The notes beneath the pieces were generated by a model, which worked only from the letters and a program-made list of their open reading frames with translations, was not told the DNA's origin and searched no databases. A stretch of DNA of 14,124 nucleotides, from assembly GCA_014885115.2 (NCBI GenBank), contig WKLE02002313.1:1-14124 (forward strand). Reading direction: 5' to 3'. The translations under genes were made by a program, and so were the position numbers. The number at the start of each line of letters is the position of its first letter. The first letter of the stretch is position 1. The stretch comes from Asterionellopsis glacialis. Lineage: Eukaryota > Bacillariophyta > Plagiogrammaphyceae > Rhaphoneidales > Asterionellopsidaceae. Shown here piece by piece: positions 10,001-14,124 of this stretch.

Positions 10001-11486
10001 TTTCCAGATCTTCTTTGATAGACGCACCTGCCTGTTCTACTCTTGTATTAGCCAAAGCTTCATAAAGCAAATCAATCTTTCCCTGATCTCCAATTATTGA
10101 CTTTGTAAATTTCTGCTTTTCTTCGGGAGTCATAACTATTGTTACTTTACATCCGTACTGGTTGGCTGTGTAAATTTCAAAGATACACCAAGCTCTGGTT
10201 AGGTATATAGGTGCATGCCATGGTCCCATCATTGACAGCACATGACCAATACTAGTGACACGTTCCCCAAACTCAGCAAAGAAATCCACAGTTGTAGCAT
10301 TTAGAATTCCCGACCTTTGTAGTTTGGCTTGCTCAACAACACGATGCTGGTTAATACATAGACAACATATCCATACATATGTTCGCTTCATATTGAGATT
10401 ATTCATACGACAATATGCCTCAAGTGTATCAATAATGTCACCGATTGTGTAAGCCCAGGTATAGCTTAGCATGACCGTTGCAGTTCCCACCTTATCTTGT
10501 CCTGTAAGAGTATGCACATATGCTGAACCCATCTTCTTGTCAACTGGTGATACACTGTTCATTCCACTTTGACGGATTACTCCAGGTGGTCCATCAAGAT
10601 TTTCAATCTCGTACAGCTTGGATTCTCTACCAAGTCCAGCAGCCACTACTTCCGCCATGAAACCAGTTTTGAGCCACCAAATACTAGGCCCAAGCTTGTC
10701 AAGGCTACCATGGCTGTCCTTGGTAAGCTCGTCCAGACTATTACCTCCACTTTGAGACAATTCAGATTCTGGCTTTGCTGTTGTTTCTTTCTGCATCATA
10801 CTGGTAGGTGGCACTTTGTCTTCAACATTATCAGTACCATGCATAGGCACCGACGGAAGTATTAATGGAGTTGTTGATCCATTTACCACACAATACTCTT
10901 CTATTGATTTTATGACCTGCAGGACATGTGACTTGACTATATCACTTAATTTTTCGGAAAAATTAATTATAGATTTAGTAGTATCCGAACAAGTTTGTTC
11001 AAGAGTTTGTATTTGTTCTTTGAAATGCTCACCGATATAGTCTTTATCTTGCTGAAATAAAATTCTAATGAAATACAGACTTTCTGCTACTGCATCCACG
11101 TATGAATCTTTTTTAAGGGTAGCTTGTTCTTTGATAACTGTATAAATATTTTCTTCGTACTCGTTAGGACTAAGCAGCGGATTGACCACTTGTAACAAGA
11201 GTTTCTTTACATCTTTAGGGTAATTTCCGTATACGTTAATAACATTTGCAATGCTTGCTGTTATTGCTTGAATCGGATAACTCAATGTTTCTGTTGAATA
11301 GTATTCGTCGTCTTTGCCGCAATACTGGTTCACAATTGTTTCGTGCCACTCTTTAGCATCGTAAAAGCCAATGGGAATCATGTTTTTGGAGGCCACCCGG
11401 TCTTCATTCATACTTTTCACCGTCGACTCGCTGCCAGTGTGTGGGAGGGCTTTATTCGTGGGACGATATTCTTTGTTGCAGCCCAT
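7002..11486 (-). CDS. Large TIR-like domain protein with kinesin-light-chain-type TPRs
   Basis: This is a 1494-residue uninterrupted reading frame. Residues about 50-210 are mostly helical and unfamiliar. Residues about 290-460 contain a conserved block, 'LDGPPGVIRQSG', then 'ATVMLSYTW' (336-344), 'VWICCLCINQH' (371-381) and 'RAWCIFEIYTA' (431-441). This order and spacing resemble a TIR fold, with W433-C434..E437 in the place of the 'WCxxE' catalytic Glu of plant TIRs; 'CINQ' also recalls fungal HET domains. Residues 582-790 hold five TPRs at an exact 42-residue period (starts 582, 624, 666, 708, 750) with 'GxxHxDTAxxYNN' signatures, as in kinesin light chain. Residues about 830-1350 are divergent helical repeats. 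No Walker A motif (GxxxxGK[ST]) is seen, so this is not a classical NLR. The start is an ATG; 'MGC' there might be acylated. It is probably a scaffold or signalling protein, and its function is unproven. It diverges from panC by 621 nt. Confidence 0.85.
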   Translation of the reverse strand: MGCNKEYRPTNKALPHTGSESTVKSMNEDRVASKNMIPIGFYDAKEWHETIVNQYCGKDDEYYSTETLSYPIQAITASIANVINVYGNYPKDVKKLLLQVVNPLLSPNEYEENIYTVIKEQATLKKDSYVDAVAESLYFIRILFQQDKDYIGEHFKEQIQTLEQTCSDTTKSIINFSEKLSDIVKSHVLQVIKSIEEYCVVNGSTTPLILPSVPMHGTDNVEDKVPPTSMMQKETTAKPESELSQSGGNSLDELTKDSHGSLDKLGPSIWWLKTGFMAEVVAAGLGRESKLYEIENLDGPPGVIRQSGMNSVSPVDKKMGSAYVHTLTGQDKVGTATVMLSYTWAYTIGDIIDTLEAYCRMNNLNMKRTYVWICCLCINQHRVVEQAKLQRSGILNATTVDFFAEFGERVTSIGHVLSMMGPWHAPIYLTRAWCIFEIYTANQYGCKVTIVMTPEEKQKFTKSIIGDQGKIDLLYEALANTRVEQAGASIKEDLEKILEIVENGVGCVALNNKVNELLRQWVRSVIDELVEERSNESLDDEASKLSFADFCSKVGLLFWRNGEHDDALTMLKRTLEIRLSVLGEQHLDTATVYNNMAGVLKNTREYDLALNYLRKAISVREAVLGGEHLDTAGSYNNLGAILDDIGDLDSALDAYSKALAVYETKFGDNNATTATTHCNIGGVLKKKGDHHNALVNYYKCLEVYEACYTLKHPDIATVYNNISNVLYEKGDYEGCTLELEKVIDIRKSVLGDDHPQTMASCDSLRAVKDIIERKLNARESETSVISMVTSGATLEAVPVPVTIGEPDITSSIEKILIDSFCDSIEKGLPNEIQQAYILWHLGISRGKLCGEVDTAIFILSKAKRVLEGLILLDNKETKQHALLIRTMIDTADFHVTLKQYNVAKAILIEALDAYSILSGVSKDTFTVSLLLADIYRSFGVLEFYLPNVDSNQWDEKGVKLLRSLQQEFPRSKQVLCLLATLVSYIAIDEKDHSKKISMDAEAIAILDELESRFPSDFLVCRQLAKALQLSSFNLRDDGNHAVAERNLMRSLAIVTRLVERYPSSPVILRDLSCIYSSLCTHLQATEGGHKKTHELMAARMGQVAADAAIAKLLPKVPDLWNSLVWSLLEVADIQEDKGRKEASVLTLSRALESAERSTSIPEPKFEHSYNLVRVLSEQGRLLSALERETEALQCYDRAYKVYRTSILNHPKGKEDDYYIEKFTLTMEAASQCAIKIDQIDRGISFISKAIQVGRSMKLRVNMHLHSLHCRQLAEMYLEKQMYKEAISVYEYQLHLIQPLFEKHPYHVDIGSSFGDAHLGLGNTYQAIQDTDAEIHHRVKFLKFISNLHGTDKKDWESVEELRELCKDVPSIKRFTIPCLRNQTKTYHRFTVVITSAIAGKDPLEDQARMLKEDYDAVITADIRESFRKLHDLAIKNNVSFQELCDYVIGGTDEGNEGNEQRDFFSSIFLNEDFISLHPTLSKASSFVKEQVKIK

Positions 11487-13335
<1,849 letters not shown>

Positions 13336-13387
13336 ATGAAATGATAATGGTAAAAGATGAAATCGAATGAATCACTGTGGGCGTAAT

Positions 13388-13393
13388 AATAAA
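13388..13393 (+). terminator. Possible poly(A) signal of panC
   Basis: AATAAA lies 53 nt after the panC stop. It is a plausible cleavage and polyadenylation signal by position and sequence only. Confidence 0.35.
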
Positions 13394-13430
13394 TCACATT
13401 AAAGTGAAATTAAAAAAATCCTATATAAAC

Positions 13431-13440
13431 GGGGGGGGGG
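13431..13440 (+). repeat. G10 homopolymer run
   Basis: Ten consecutive G follow TATATAAAC about 95 nt after the panC stop. Runs like this are prone to length error in sequencing and to slippage in vivo. No gene depends on its length. Confidence 0.8.
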
Positions 13441-13557
13441 ATGTTTCATAAACATGCAAACACAGTATTTCACGCTATTCTCCAGTCATATGCCGTAATG
13501 CATAATAATATGGTTACCCGCTTTCGACTTGCTAGGTTCCTATTTCTATTCTGATTC

Positions 13558-13588
13558 CTGGTGCACTTTTCAGAGAAAAGTGTGCCAG
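13558..13588 (+). repeat. 13 bp stem hairpin
   Basis: The arms 13558-13570 and 13576-13588 can pair along all 13 positions with a 5 nt loop (CAGAG). Eleven pairs are Watson-Crick and two adjacent ones (13562-13584 and 13563-13583) are G-U in RNA. As DNA this is an inverted repeat with two mismatches. It could be a hairpin RNA, an element terminus or a 3' end structure; there is no T-tract terminator context. Confidence 0.6.
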
Positions 13589-13639
13589 TGGAAGATCGGC
13601 GAGGGACGGACCGACCGGAATAGAAGATAACAACAAGGC

Positions 13640-13697
13640 GTACCGGTACTGTACCGAGGTACCACAGGTACCGGTACTATGTATTAATACCTGGTAT
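13640..13697. repeat. GTACC palindrome cluster next to transposase remnant
   Basis: GTACCGGTAC occurs twice as a perfect 10 nt palindrome (13640-13649 and 13668-13677), with a GGTACC at 13658-13663 between them and another GGTACC (13667-13672) overlapping the second copy. The odd palindrome ATACCTGGTAT follows at 13687-13697. A sister copy, ATACCAGGTAT, sits at 14009-14019 on the far side of the transposase remnant. The cluster is the same word family as at 1821-2052. Confidence 0.65.
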
Positions 13698-13727
13698 GGG
13701 ATTATATTATTTAGAATTATTTATTGA

Positions 13728-14005
13728 TGTACCTGGTTGATTGTTTGGGCGAATGGGCCATTTAAGGCTGGTCTTCCTGATATTAATACTGCCCCAGAGG
13801 AATTGAATGACTGGTTATTGCGAGGAGAAAAGTACGTGGCAGATAGTGGATACCGTGACGCGGTAATCAGTGGTGTGTGCGGCATCCAAGGAGAGACAGG
13901 ACCATTGGCGGATATGAGTATCAGAAAACTGTAGCGCGGGCAAGACATGAGACCATAAATAATGGTTTGTTTAAGAATTTTGCTTGTTTTAAAAGCAGGT
14001 TTTCA
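13728..14005 (+). pseudogene. Degenerate DDE-superfamily transposase fragment
   Basis: From 13728 the frame reads 'VWANGPFKAGLPDI', then 'GEKYVADSGYRD', a pattern of DDE transposases in eukaryotic repeats ('W.NGPF..G..PD', 'GE...AD.GY'); the Asp at 13779-13781 is the likely second catalytic acid. The frame stops at 13932-13934. In another frame, from 13934, it continues as 'ARARHETINNGLFKNFACF', matching the 'RHETVN.R.K.F' motif that carries the third acid (Glu at 13949-13951). So the coding sequence is broken by a frameshift near 13932. The N-terminal part with the first Asp is absent: a stop lies at 13725-13727 and upstream DNA is palindromic repeat. Similarity fades after about 14005, although the second frame stays open to the window edge. 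The exact superfamily is unresolved. It is inferred to be a dead transposon copy. Confidence 0.65.
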
Positions 14006-14124
14006 GGAATACCAGGTATCACGGTGATCAAAAAATTGCCTCCGTGCAACTCTTGTGTAGACTTAGTACAAAAGCTTAATCAAAGTAATCAAAAACCCAA
14101 AATGGTCCTACCCTATGTCCTTTT

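Larger units (their letters stand above)
13336..13727. other. Repeat-rich spacer downstream of panC
   Basis: This 392 nt stretch has no gene. It contains the panC 3' end with AATAAA, a TATATAAA followed by a G10 run, a 13 bp hairpin, and a dense group of GTACC palindromes, each listed separately. It leads directly into a transposase remnant. Confidence 0.6.

Noticed and set aside
8785..10065. Several plus-strand frames of 119-147 codons inside the TIR-like/TPR gene
   Set aside because: They are antisense shadows of TPR coding sequence.
7002..11486. Classical NLR or kinesin light chain identity for the large protein
   Set aside because: No Walker A/B NTPase motifs, and the protein is far longer than kinesin light chain with a TIR-like module before the TPRs; only the TPR type is shared.

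Overview
The window looks like nuclear DNA of a diatom or close stramenopile relative. Three things point that way: short GT-AG introns in two of the five genes; an LRR surface protein with a Pro/Ser/Thr-rich stalk and the cap motifs familiar from diatom LRR proteins; and a very large protein joining a stramenopile-type 'SYTW ... CINQH ... WC..E' module to kinesin-light-chain-like TPRs. Species cannot be named from sequence alone.

Layout, left to right: 1-789 gene-free; a small C2-domain protein on the minus strand (790-1221); a 1.05 kb divergent spacer with a GTACC-type palindrome cluster; panB, ketopantoate hydroxymethyltransferase, on the plus strand with one intron (2269-3645); a short convergent spacer; a membrane-anchored LRR protein on the minus strand (4055-5998); a 1.0 kb spacer; a 1494-residue TIR-like/TPR protein on the minus strand (7002-11486); a 621 nt divergent spacer; panC, pantothenate synthetase, on the plus strand with two introns (12108-13335); then a repeat-rich right end with a G10 run, a strong hairpin, more GTACC palindromes and a frameshifted DDE-transposase remnant running towards the window edge.

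panB and panC act in the same pathway. PanB makes ketopantoate, a ketopantoate reductase (not in this window) reduces it to pantoate, and PanC joins pantoate to beta-alanine to give vitamin B5, the CoA precursor. Here they lie on the same strand about 8.5 kb apart with two unrelated minus-strand genes between them. Both proteins keep their recognisable catalytic residues once the introns are removed. The C2, LRR and TIR-like/TPR genes read as signalling or recognition proteins (calcium/lipid binding, cell surface, cytosolic scaffold) with no evident role in pantothenate synthesis.

The items most worth a second look are the TIR-like/TPR protein, the panB-panC linkage in a eukaryote, the intergenic TACC(N)GGTA palindrome family, and the decayed transposase beside the palindromes.
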